From JBBRMG01 sp038230955 (lineage in GTDB: Bacteria; Patescibacteriota; Doudnabacteria; UBA920): a stretch of DNA of 18,051 nt. The notes under the pieces were generated by a model that worked only from the letters and a program-made list of their open reading frames with translations, was not told the origin of the DNA and searched no databases. The stretch covers positions 1-18,051 of the forward strand of contig JBBRMG010000019.1 of assembly GCA_038230955.1 (NCBI GenBank), given 5' to 3'. Both the position numbers and the translations under genes were made by a program. Shown here one piece after another: positions 1 through 6,658 of this stretch. How positions within the stretch are numbered: position 1 is the stretch's first letter; the number at the start of each line of letters is the position of its first letter.

Positions 1-1
1 A

Positions 2-724
2 AGTACTGCAACCAAAACAAAGACGCCAACATTTACACCAACTTCGACAGAAACCAAGACGATAACGCCGACGGTTACAAAAACCCCGACTTATACTCCG
101 ACTCGAACACCAATCGCAACAAAAACTTCTACACCGGCTGCTGAGACAACACCGGCGAGTGTTACTCCAATTAGAGAAACTACGAAAGTACCAGATCCGT
201 CTGTTATACCGCACAACACATCGACACCTACGGAAATGCCAACAAATACGCCAGTTGCAACGGAAACAAATACAGCTACACCCACCAAAACTGCGACTGA
301 AACGGCTACAGCTACAGAAACTAGCACGCCAACAGTTACACCAAGTGAAACTGCAACACCTAAGGCGACGGAAACAAATACAGCTACACCCACCAAAACT
401 GCGACTGAAACGGCTACAGCTACAGCAAGCAATACACCGACAGCGACTGCTACATCGCCGAAAGCAGGACCTGCTCAATTGCCAGGTACGGGTAACTTAG
501 GCGAAAACAACAAAGGTGGAAATACGCCAATAGGTAGAAATACTGCTTTTCTGCTTTTGGGAGGAGCTGCTCTTATCGCTGTCTCTGAGTATATGAGAAA
601 ACAAAAACTAGATTTAAGCAAAAGATTGATCGCGGTATACAACTTCACAAGAAAAGAACAAAGCATTTACGAAAAAATGAATATTAGACTTGCTAACTTA
701 AATAACTCAGAAGAGGACAAATAA
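2..724 (+). CDS. Thr/Pro-rich cell-surface stalk protein with LPGTG sorting-like signal (5' partial)
   Basis: The reading frame is open from base 2 to the TAA at 722-724, so the N-terminus lies outside the window; 240 residues are visible. The first ~155 are almost pure T/P/A/E/K low complexity in a T-x-T-P rhythm, typical of extended, often O-glycosylated wall-spanning stalks. An LPGTG motif follows (bases 479-493), then a 15-residue Gly/Asn linker, a hydrophobic segment (about 539-595, beginning NTAFLLLGG) and a basic tail. This resembles an LPXTG sortase signal, but the linker is long and the tail after the membrane segment is about 45 residues instead of a few. A 58-base direct repeat duplicates part of the stalk. 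It probably forms an operon with the next gene, 8 bases downstream. The function of the missing N-terminal part is unknown. Anchoring by sortase is inferred; no sortase is in the window. Confidence 0.8.
   Translation, partial: STATKTKTPTFTPTSTETKTITPTVTKTPTYTPTRTPIATKTSTPAAETTPASVTPIRETTKVPDPSVIPHNTSTPTEMPTNTPVATETNTATPTKTATETATATETSTPTVTPSETATPKATETNTATPTKTATETATATASNTPTATATSPKAGPAQLPGTGNLGENNKGGNTPIGRNTAFLLLGGAALIAVSEYMRKQKLDLSKRLIAVYNFTRKEQSIYEKMNIRLANLNNSEEDK
260..317 (+). repeat. 58-base direct repeat, copy 1
   Basis: The 58 bases here are identical to 368-425, 108 bases downstream. The repeat encodes the TETNTATPTKTATETATAT stretch of the stalk, so the identity is at DNA level as well as protein level. 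This suggests recent slippage or unequal recombination that changes stalk length. Confidence 0.85.
368..425 (+). repeat. 58-base direct repeat, copy 2
   Basis: Perfect second copy of 260-317, in the same frame of the stalk gene. The flanking bases diverge at once (A/G before, A/C after), which defines the unit. Confidence 0.85.
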
Positions 725-732
725 TCTAAATA

Positions 733-1776
733 ATGAGAGGGGGTGAAACAATAGACAATATGAATCAATTAAAAATGATTGAAAAAATTTGGAGAACAGG
801 CTTTATATCTGTAGTCGTTTTGACTATGGTATTTGGAGGTTTATTTTTAAACCTTAAAGTCGCTTCTGCTAATAACCCTAATATGACAATTAGACATTTA
901 GGTGTTAACAGCAGCAATCATGGAGAAAGCTGGAGCCATGGTATTACTGTAAACCCCGGAAACGAGGTTGACTTTTATGCTGAGATTCACAACACAGTTG
1001 TAGATTCTCAAGCACAAGCAGTAACACTTAAAGATATGGTTACCGGTGGAAACTTCACTGATGGATCTAGCGTTGCAACTGTAAGTGCAACAAATGCTAA
1101 CTCAGCTTCTGATACTGTTAATATTCACATTAACGGTGGAGGTAAGTTTGAGTTTATTCCAGATTCAGCGAACGTAACTTGGGATGTAAACGGGGATGGA
1201 AACTACGAATTTAAAGATACTTACGTAGTTGGAAACCCTATGTCCGATGCAGGATTAAGGTTAGGGCAGCAAGGTGGCTGCAATAACTACATAATCCAAG
1301 TATCTTGGGCAGCCCGTGTAGTTGGAAGTCCAACACCGACACCTACACCAAGTCCTAAGCCAACACCTTCTCCAACACCTAGTCCCAAACCGTCTCCTAG
1401 CCCAAGTCCGAGTGTAAGTCCGACTCCTAGTCCGACACCAACTCCGACTCCTGTTGTTTCGCCAAGTCCAACTCCAGTTGTTACAGTTAACAACAACGAG
1501 AACAAAAACGAACAACACCAGGAGCAAAACAACCACCAAACAGTTAATATCACGACAAGTGGTCAAGTAGCTGGCGCAACAACTGTGCCTCTCAAGACTC
1601 CTGACACTGGTGTTTCTGTTTTGGGTATGGCATCAATGTTTGGTGCAGGTCCAGTAGGTTTTGCATTATCTCGATTCGGTCGAGCTGTAAAAGTAACTGG
1701 AAAACGAGAAGAAGAAGAAAATTTATCTGAAGTTGCCGTAGGTCTTTCTAAAAAGAGATCTAACTCTTCAGCATAA
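733..1776 (+). CDS. Secreted surface protein with Pro-rich linker and TPDTG anchor-like C-terminus
   Basis: 347 residues from ATG 733. ATG 760 (residue 10) is an attractive alternative because a G-rich Shine-Dalgarno-like stretch (737-745) lies upstream of it, though with long spacing. A signal peptide is clear: basic start, hydrophobic core (about 24-40), then VASA with likely cleavage after A46. Residues 47-199 form a beta-rich-looking extracellular domain I do not recognise. It contains DVNGDGNYEFKD (151-162), which fits the DxNxDGxxxxxD calcium loop of dockerins and EF-hands. Residues 199-248 are a P-T/P-S linker, and 253-272 are Asn/Gln-rich. The C-terminus has TPDTG (289-293), a weakly hydrophobic segment (294-313) and a charged tail, resembling a sortase-type signal with T in place of the leading L. 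It follows the stalk gene by 8 bases and is probably co-transcribed with it. The ligand or partner is unknown. Confidence 0.85.
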   Translation: MRGGETIDNMNQLKMIEKIWRTGFISVVVLTMVFGGLFLNLKVASANNPNMTIRHLGVNSSNHGESWSHGITVNPGNEVDFYAEIHNTVVDSQAQAVTLKDMVTGGNFTDGSSVATVSATNANSASDTVNIHINGGGKFEFIPDSANVTWDVNGDGNYEFKDTYVVGNPMSDAGLRLGQQGGCNNYIIQVSWAARVVGSPTPTPTPSPKPTPSPTPSPKPSPSPSPSVSPTPSPTPTPTPVVSPSPTPVVTVNNNENKNEQHQEQNNHQTVNITTSGQVAGATTVPLKTPDTGVSVLGMASMFGAGPVGFALSRFGRAVKVTGKREEEENLSEVAVGLSKKRSNSSA

Positions 1777-1783
1777 GTTAACT

Positions 1784-1806
1784 GTCCCTCACCTTGTGTG
1801 CGGGAC
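1784..1806 (+). other. Hairpin 1 of a tandem hairpin cluster
   Basis: GTCCC (1784-1788) pairs with GGGAC (1802-1806). A mismatch and a further CAC/GTG pairing (1790-1792 with 1798-1800) lie inside. It starts 8 bases after the stop of the surface protein gene. The GTCCC arm could alternatively pair with GGGAC at 1852-1856 in the third hairpin, so rival folds are possible. Confidence 0.45.
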
Positions 1807-1815
1807 GCAAATTTT

Positions 1816-1848
1816 GGACCGTAAGTAGGGCAGGCTTACGGTCCTTTT
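1816..1848 (+). terminator. Probable intrinsic terminator of the surface-protein operon
   Basis: A perfect 10-bp stem, GGACCGTAAG (1816-1825) with CTTACGGTCC (1835-1844), has a 9-base loop and is followed directly by TTTT. It is the strongest stem in the gap and lies 40 bases after the stop codon. The short U tract makes it a moderate rather than textbook terminator. Confidence 0.6.
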
Positions 1849-1879
1849 AAAGGGACACACGAGTTGTGTCTCTTTAAAA
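1845..1879 (+). other. Long hairpin abutting the terminator
   Basis: TTTTAAAGGGACACA (1845-1859) pairs with TGTGTCTCTTTAAAA (1865-1879) in a 15-bp stem with one G.U pair and a 5-base loop. The left arm begins at the base after the previous stem and contains its T tract, so the two structures are stacked end to end. The AT-rich base of the stem would also act as A- and U-flanks for termination in either direction. Confidence 0.55.
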
Positions 1880-1885
1880 GTAAAG

Positions 1886-1901
1886 GGCACACTTATGTGC
1901 C
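1886..1901 (+). other. Small hairpin just before the rho promoter
   Basis: GGCACA (1886-1891) pairs with TGTGCC (1896-1901) across CTTA. An outer AAA/TTT pairing (1882-1884 with 1903-1905) touches the -35 box of the rho promoter. It shares the CACA-loop-TGTG theme with the hairpin at 1845-1879, suggesting that the two arose by duplication. Confidence 0.45.
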
Positions 1902-1903
1902 AT

Positions 1904-1932
1904 TTGACAAAGAAATAGAGCTGGGATAGAAT
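1904..1932 (+). promoter_or_regulatory. Sigma70-type promoter for rho
   Basis: Consensus TTGACA (1904-1909), a 17-base spacer and TAGAAT (1927-1932) form a near-ideal promoter. Transcription should start near 1939, giving a leader of about 70 bases before the rho ATG. The leader has no clear Shine-Dalgarno; only GAG about 12 bases before the start. In many bacteria rho represses itself through its leader; whether that applies here is not visible. Confidence 0.7.
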
Positions 1933-2009
1933 TTGGTTGGCTTCTTAAAGATATTTCCATTATTTGCTAATGCCATCAATTAAATAAATCCAGACGAGTT
2001 AGAATTCAA

Positions 2010-3356
2010 ATGCCTAAAGTTTCAGTTAAAGTAAAACAAACAGAAGAGGTTCCTAGTGAACCTCAAGCGGCAGTGGAAGAAGTAAAACCCGCTGTTATTG
2101 ATTTAAGGTCTCCGGCAACGAGCACCAAAATTGAAGTTGAAGGGGATCGTGAGTTTACTCCGAGCGCACCGCCTGCACGTACCAGTGGACGGTCTTATGA
2201 AGATCGCGGATATGGTGAAGATTATCAATCTCAAGGACGAGATGTGCCTACCCAGGAAGTTCATGGAATTTTAGATATAGCTGGCGACGGTCATGGATTT
2301 TTAAGACCAAAGTTTCGCCCAAGCGACGAAGATGTCTACATAAGCGCGTCTCAGATTAGAAAGTTTATGTTGAGGCCAGGAGACGACGTTATTGGTCTTG
2401 GCAGACCACCAAAAGAGAGTGAGCGTTATTATGGCCTTTTAAAGGTTGTTAAAGTTAACGGTCATGACGCTGATAATCAAGAAAAAAGAATTAAGTTTGA
2501 ACAATTAACTCCAATTTACCCCAATGAGCGCATAACTCTTGAAACTGGCAAATTGCCGCTTTCAACAAGAGTTGTGGACATAATTGCCCCCATTGGTAAG
2601 GGGCAAAGAGGTTTAGTGGTTTCACCGCCAAAAGCTGGTAAAACGACAGTTCTCAAAGACATTGCTCGCGGAATTTCTGAAAACTTTCCTAAAGTGCATT
2701 TGATGGCGGCATTAATTGGGGAAAGGCCTGAGGAAGTCACCGATATTTCTAGATCGGTCAAAGGTGAAGTAATTGCTTCGAATTTTGACGAACCGGCTGA
2801 GTACCAAACCAGAATTGCCGAAATTGCCCTTGAGCGAGCTAAAAGACTGGTTGAAACGGGCATGGACGTTGTTATACTTTTGGATTCGATTACACGCTTG
2901 GCACGCGCTTACAACTTGTCTGTTCCACCAAGTGGAAGAACTCTAACCGGAGGTTTTGACCCGGCAGCACTTTATCCCCCTAAGCGATTTTTTGGAGCGG
3001 CAAGAAACTGTGAAGAGGGCGGATCTTTGACAATTATTGGAACGGCTTTAATTGACACTGGAAGCAGAATGGACGATTTGATCTACGAAGAGTTCAAGGG
3101 AACGGGCAACATGGAGTTGCATCTTGATAGGAAACTGGCCGAGCGCAGAATTTTCCCGTCAATTGACGTTGAGCGTTCTTCGACCAGACAGGAACAATTG
3201 CTTTTTAGCGATGATGATTACAAAAAAGTTGTAACGATGCGCAGAATGCTTTCGGTATTGAACCCCGACGAAAGAACAGAGATACTGATCAGTAGATTGT
3301 CTACAACTGCCAGTAACGAAGAATTTCTTGACGGTTTAAGCAAAGACGTCAAATAG
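2010..3356 (+). CDS. rho: Transcription termination factor Rho
   Basis: Hexameric RNA-dependent ATPase that terminates transcription by translocating along nascent RNA. 448 residues. Residues 1-83 are charged, Pro-rich and probably disordered, taking the place of the helical Rho_N domain. The RNA-binding cold-shock-like domain follows (about 84-150, with GILDIAGDGHGFLRP). The ATPase core has the P-loop SPPKAGKT (205-212), GERPEEVTD (237-245), Walker B VVILLD (287-292), the Q-loop region SGRTLTGG (308-315) and the R-loop around FKGTGN (362-367), with the usual DRKLAERRIFPSIDVERSSTR segment after it. All key motifs are intact, so the enzyme should be active. A strong promoter precedes it, and the M23 peptidase gene starts 22 bases downstream. 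The start is set by ATG 2010; no better upstream start exists in frame. Confidence 0.97.
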   Translation: MPKVSVKVKQTEEVPSEPQAAVEEVKPAVIDLRSPATSTKIEVEGDREFTPSAPPARTSGRSYEDRGYGEDYQSQGRDVPTQEVHGILDIAGDGHGFLRPKFRPSDEDVYISASQIRKFMLRPGDDVIGLGRPPKESERYYGLLKVVKVNGHDADNQEKRIKFEQLTPIYPNERITLETGKLPLSTRVVDIIAPIGKGQRGLVVSPPKAGKTTVLKDIARGISENFPKVHLMAALIGERPEEVTDISRSVKGEVIASNFDEPAEYQTRIAEIALERAKRLVETGMDVVILLDSITRLARAYNLSVPPSGRTLTGGFDPAALYPPKRFFGAARNCEEGGSLTIIGTALIDTGSRMDDLIYEEFKGTGNMELHLDRKLAERRIFPSIDVERSSTRQEQLLFSDDDYKKVVTMRRMLSVLNPDERTEILISRLSTTASNEEFLDGLSKDVK

Positions 3357-3358
3357 CT

Positions 3359-3375
3359 AAGAATTAAAAATTCTT
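3359..3375 (+). other. AT-rich inverted repeat in the rho/M23 gap
   Basis: AAGAATT (3359-3365) and AATTCTT (3369-3375) form a 7-bp stem with an AAA loop, ending 3 bases before the ATG of the peptidase gene. It occupies the place where a Shine-Dalgarno would be. It is too weak and lacks the U tract for a terminator; it may only modulate initiation. Confidence 0.4.
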
Positions 3376-3378
3376 GAT

Positions 3379-4494
3379 ATGGATTACGACCCAATACAAC
3401 AGGAATTACTTCAATTTATAAGAGCTCTTCTATTTTATTTAACACACCGAATTCACAAAACAGGTTTAAACTTCGAAAAGTATAAGAATTTTCTAGTTGA
3501 TATTTTGATGGTTAGAAGGGGAGCGAACACTTCAATGTTTGTGCATGTTTCCTTGATTGCTCTTGCCATCGTTGTATTGGTTAGCGGTGGGTTTTTATCG
3601 TCATCGACGGTGGTTTCCGGTTCTTACCCCGGAGTTGCGGCAAACCCTTTAACTGCCAGCTCTGGAGAAATAACCGAAACGCAGGCACAGATCACGCCGA
3701 CTATTACTCCGATTACAATAATTTCTGATAAACCTCGAGACAAGGTGATGGAATATAAGGTCAAAAGTGGCGAAACAGTGGCCTCTATTGCCAACGACTA
3801 CGGAGTAACCCCAGAGACAATTCAGTGGGAAAATAATTTGTCTGAAGGCGGCAAAATTAAGGAAGGGCAAACTCTTAGGATATTGCCTGTTGCCGGTGTT
3901 GCCCATCAAGTTAAAGCTGGCGACACGATTTTTTCTATTGCAAAGACTTATCGGGCAAACGCTCAGGCGATAATAGATTTCCCTTTTAATGATATTGGTG
4001 ATAACTTTGCGCTTTCCAGCGGTACAACTTTAATTGTGCCTGATGGAGCACCCCCAGAGCGTGCGAAGCCGGCGCCTACCCAATACTTAGCATCAAAGCA
4101 GAATTTCCCGATTGCAGATCTTGGTTCGAGCCAGTTTGGTTGGCCGGCAACAGCATTCCAGGAGATTTCCCAGTACTTTTCTTGGTATCACCCTGGTATA
4201 GATATTGCTAACCTTTCCGGGGGTCCAATTCGGGCGGCAGACTCAGGAACTGTGGTTTTTTCCGGCTGGGATAGTTCGGGGTACGGAAATACAATTCTTA
4301 TTGACCATGGCAACGGGTACACCTCTAGGTATGCTCATTTGTCTGTTATTTATGCAGGTTCTGGCAAGAACCTGGCAAAAGGTGAAGTTTTGGGTATGAT
4401 GGGTTCAACCGGCAGATCGACAGGAACTCATTTGCACTTTGAAATTCACAAAAACGGTGCTTCAGTGAACCCACTGTCGTTTCTTAAAAAGTAA
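3379..4494 (+). CDS. Membrane-anchored LysM/M23 peptidoglycan endopeptidase
   Basis: 371 residues. An amphipathic N-terminal region (1-50) precedes one membrane segment (about 53-71, FVHVSLIALAIVVLVSGGF), then a Ser/Thr-rich linker. Two LysM peptidoglycan-binding modules follow: 125-169 (YKVKSGETVASIANDYGV) and 176-221 (HQVKAGDTIFSIAKTY). The C-terminal M23/LytM domain (about 253-368) has the zinc ligands in HPGID (H271, D275) and HLH (H351, H353), plus H320 in YAHLS, so it looks catalytically complete. Members cleave peptide cross-links in murein or act as activators of amidases. No Shine-Dalgarno precedes ATG 3379. An internal ATG at 3508 would still keep the membrane segment, but the longer form fits the N-terminal style of related proteins as I remember it. 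Probably transcribed with rho, 22 bases upstream. Confidence 0.92.
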   Translation: MDYDPIQQELLQFIRALLFYLTHRIHKTGLNFEKYKNFLVDILMVRRGANTSMFVHVSLIALAIVVLVSGGFLSSSTVVSGSYPGVAANPLTASSGEITETQAQITPTITPITIISDKPRDKVMEYKVKSGETVASIANDYGVTPETIQWENNLSEGGKIKEGQTLRILPVAGVAHQVKAGDTIFSIAKTYRANAQAIIDFPFNDIGDNFALSSGTTLIVPDGAPPERAKPAPTQYLASKQNFPIADLGSSQFGWPATAFQEISQYFSWYHPGIDIANLSGGPIRAADSGTVVFSGWDSSGYGNTILIDHGNGYTSRYAHLSVIYAGSGKNLAKGEVLGMMGSTGRSTGTHLHFEIHKNGASVNPLSFLKK

Positions 4495-4507
4495 ACATTT
4501 CTCCAAC

Positions 4508-4536
4508 TTGACCTGACAGAGACAATCACTGATACT
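4508..4536 (+). promoter_or_regulatory. Promoter at the start of the GT-C gene
   Basis: TTGACC (4508-4513), a 17-base spacer and GATACT (4531-4536) match the sigma70 boxes at 5/6 and 4/6. A start of transcription 7 bases after the -10 would fall at about 4543, on the TTG/GTG start region itself. The transcript would therefore be leaderless or nearly so, consistent with the absence of a Shine-Dalgarno. Confidence 0.55.
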
Positions 4537-4543
4537 TTTTTTG

Positions 4544-6634
4544 GTGAAAAAATTAGGATTGATTTTAGGTGTGCTGGCATTTTTGTTGCCACTTTTTCTT
4601 TACCTTAAAACTCTTGCTGCGACTTATATTCCAATTGACAGCGCAGAATTTACGATGTGTATGTACGCTTGGGGAATTTGTCATCCTCCAGGATTTCCAC
4701 TTTATGTTGCTGTTGGCCATTTTTTCTTGAAGCTTGTGCCATTTGGCACGATTATTTGGCGGGCAAATCTTTTTTCAGCAGTTTTTGGAGCACTGAGTGC
4801 TCTTGTTATTTATCTTTCTTTGTTGAGACTAAAAGTAAGTGAAGTGACAGCATTCTTGTTGGTAATGTTGCTTGCCGCTTCTTCCACATTCTGGGAATTT
4901 TCACTTTCTGCTGACGTTTTTACTTTCGGGACCTTTTTGGTTGCTGTAGCATTTTATTTGGCATTTTTAAGACGAAAGTACTTGGCATTTTTTGTTTTAG
5001 GACTTTCCGCATCTCATTTTTACCTGACGGCAGTTTTGTGGCCTCTCTTTTGGTGGTTTTTCCAAGATGAACCGCTGAACAAGTTCAAGCTAAATCGAGC
5101 AGTTGTTGTGGATTTCCTGCTGCTGGGATTTATATTTGCACTTGGTTTTTTCCCTCAGGCTGTTATGTTTTGGCGAATGAAAAACGACCCGTTTGTAAAC
5201 TGGGGCCACGTTAAAACTGTGGGCGATTTTATTAATTTTGTACGCAGGAAAGAGTTTGGAAGTGGTTTTTTGATTTCTAACCCTTCGCTTCTTTATTCAC
5301 CTGTCAAAAACATTAACCAAATCTTAGCTTATTTTAAAAGTCTACTTTTTGAATTTGGACTAATATTGCCAATCTCTGCCATTTTAATGTTTTTTGTAAA
5401 GACAGCTGAGAACAGTAAGCAATTTTTGTTTTTGTTTTATTCTTTTTTGATCTTGGTTTTTGTCCAGCTTTTTTTGCTTTCTACGATTGATCCGTTTAGT
5501 GTAAATAACCCTTTTCAGCTGAATAAGTTTTATCTGTATTCGTTTGTTTTGGTTGTGTTGATGGTTGGATTGGCCCTGGAGAGTTTGAGGCACAAGTTTT
5601 TTGATGAAAACTTTTATATGATCCAGTTTTTTGTTGGGCTTTTTGCTGTTATTTATTTGTTTGCTAATTATAAAACTCATGATCTGAGCGGCAATCGTTT
5701 TACAGAAAAACTGATTAGCGACATGTATTCTCAATTACCTCAGAATTCGGTGGTTGTGACAGTTGATCATGTTATTTTCTTCGGCGGACTGTACGAACAA
5801 GTTGTTAACAAAAAATACCAGGGGGTTAAAATTCTTTATTTTCCGAACGAACATAATAATGATCAAGAGGCATACCACCCGGAACTTTTTGGAGGGGTTA
5901 ATCAAAATTTTGTAGGTAGAATTAGGAAGGCTTTTAACTTGGGAGGCTCAGAAGAAAAAGTTTTGGGGGACCTTTCCAGAATGCAAAACCAAGACGTCTA
6001 CATTGCTCTTGGAGATTTTGAATTCCAGTTTTTTCGTTTTTTGAATAACGAGACTGAGCCCTATGGTTTTTGGCTGCATGTTAAAAATGACAGGCAAGTG
6101 ACAGACGAACGGTTGATTAGTATGTTTTCGCACCTTCAGAACGCTGGAGATAAAAAATCGGACTTCAATCTTTTTCAGCAGGCATCTGAAACTTCCATAT
6201 ATTCGCTTGGCTATTACAGAAGCGCGTTGGAGCTTGGAAAGCGTGGGAATTGGGATGGGGCGATATCACTTTTTGAGAAAAGCTTGGCTGTAAATGATGT
6301 TGGGGTTAGCACAGGCAACGACTTAGAGTTAGTCAAAAAAATAAAGAATCTGATGGCAAGCTACGAGGTTTATCGCACTGGACGTGACGGGCTAAAGCTT
6401 GCTGAGCTTGCTGAAGGTTTGTTTACGGTGGGTGATTGGCGCGACTCGGTGCGTGTTTATGAAGATTTGCTTTTATTTGAAAAAACAGACAGTAAGGCTT
6501 GGGCCAACGCCGCATCTGCAAACGCAAGTTTAGGCGATATAGAACGCGCGCGAAAATATTACCACACTGCTTTAGGGCTCGACCCGAATTTGGCCTTGGC
6601 TCGGGACGGTTTAGCTAAACTGGATAATAATTAG
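4544..6634 (+). CDS. DUF2723-family GT-C membrane glycosyltransferase with C-terminal TPR repeats
   Basis: About 696 residues. There is no ATG start; GTG 4544 (or TTG 4541, one codon earlier) is used, because an in-frame TGA at 4514 closes the frame upstream. The first ~400 residues hold roughly ten membrane segments. The family signature lies just after the first one: PIDSAEF, then CHPPGFPLYVAVGH (about residues 30-60), with later WGHVKTVGDFINFVRRKEFG. This is the DUF2723/TMEM260 pattern of GT-C transferases, where the D and E of the first loop are thought to act in catalysis; eukaryotic TMEM260 is a protein O-mannosyltransferase. A soluble region follows, then TPR-like repeats (about 560-590 and 620-690). 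It may glycosylate the Ser/Thr-rich surface proteins encoded upstream; substrate and sugar are not shown. obg starts 24 bases downstream. Confidence 0.85.
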   Translation: MKKLGLILGVLAFLLPLFLYLKTLAATYIPIDSAEFTMCMYAWGICHPPGFPLYVAVGHFFLKLVPFGTIIWRANLFSAVFGALSALVIYLSLLRLKVSEVTAFLLVMLLAASSTFWEFSLSADVFTFGTFLVAVAFYLAFLRRKYLAFFVLGLSASHFYLTAVLWPLFWWFFQDEPLNKFKLNRAVVVDFLLLGFIFALGFFPQAVMFWRMKNDPFVNWGHVKTVGDFINFVRRKEFGSGFLISNPSLLYSPVKNINQILAYFKSLLFEFGLILPISAILMFFVKTAENSKQFLFLFYSFLILVFVQLFLLSTIDPFSVNNPFQLNKFYLYSFVLVVLMVGLALESLRHKFFDENFYMIQFFVGLFAVIYLFANYKTHDLSGNRFTEKLISDMYSQLPQNSVVVTVDHVIFFGGLYEQVVNKKYQGVKILYFPNEHNNDQEAYHPELFGGVNQNFVGRIRKAFNLGGSEEKVLGDLSRMQNQDVYIALGDFEFQFFRFLNNETEPYGFWLHVKNDRQVTDERLISMFSHLQNAGDKKSDFNLFQQASETSIYSLGYYRSALELGKRGNWDGAISLFEKSLAVNDVGVSTGNDLELVKKIKNLMASYEVYRTGRDGLKLAELAEGLFTVGDWRDSVRVYEDLLLFEKTDSKAWANAASANASLGDIERARKYYHTALGLDPNLALARDGLAKLDNN

Positions 6635-6658
6635 GCAAACCATTAAAATGAACAACCT

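Noticed and set aside
91..432. Open frame on the - strand, very rich in Val, opposite the stalk gene
   Set aside because: It is the reverse reading of a T-x-T-P codon rhythm; the composition (VAVSVAV) is an artefact of low complexity.
60..450. Regular short repeats that could suggest a CRISPR array
   Set aside because: The periodicity is codon-level low complexity inside an open frame. There are no constant repeats with unique spacers and no cas genes.
1261..1566. Open frames on the - strand opposite the Pro-rich linker
   Set aside because: Same artefact: the reverse complement of P-T/P-S codons gives Gly-Val or Arg-Thr strings with no homology or start signal.
733..1776. Cohesin domain in the TPDTG protein as the partner of the dockerin hydrolase
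   Set aside because: The extracellular domain does not show a cohesin-like sequence that I can recognise; the only link is one calcium-type loop.
1970..1987. Possible leader peptide (ATG plus four codons) before rho
   Set aside because: It has no Shine-Dalgarno, and five codons without any regulatory amino-acid run are expected by chance.
2516..2863. Open frame on the - strand inside rho
   Set aside because: It lies wholly opposite the conserved ATPase core and has no recognisable features.
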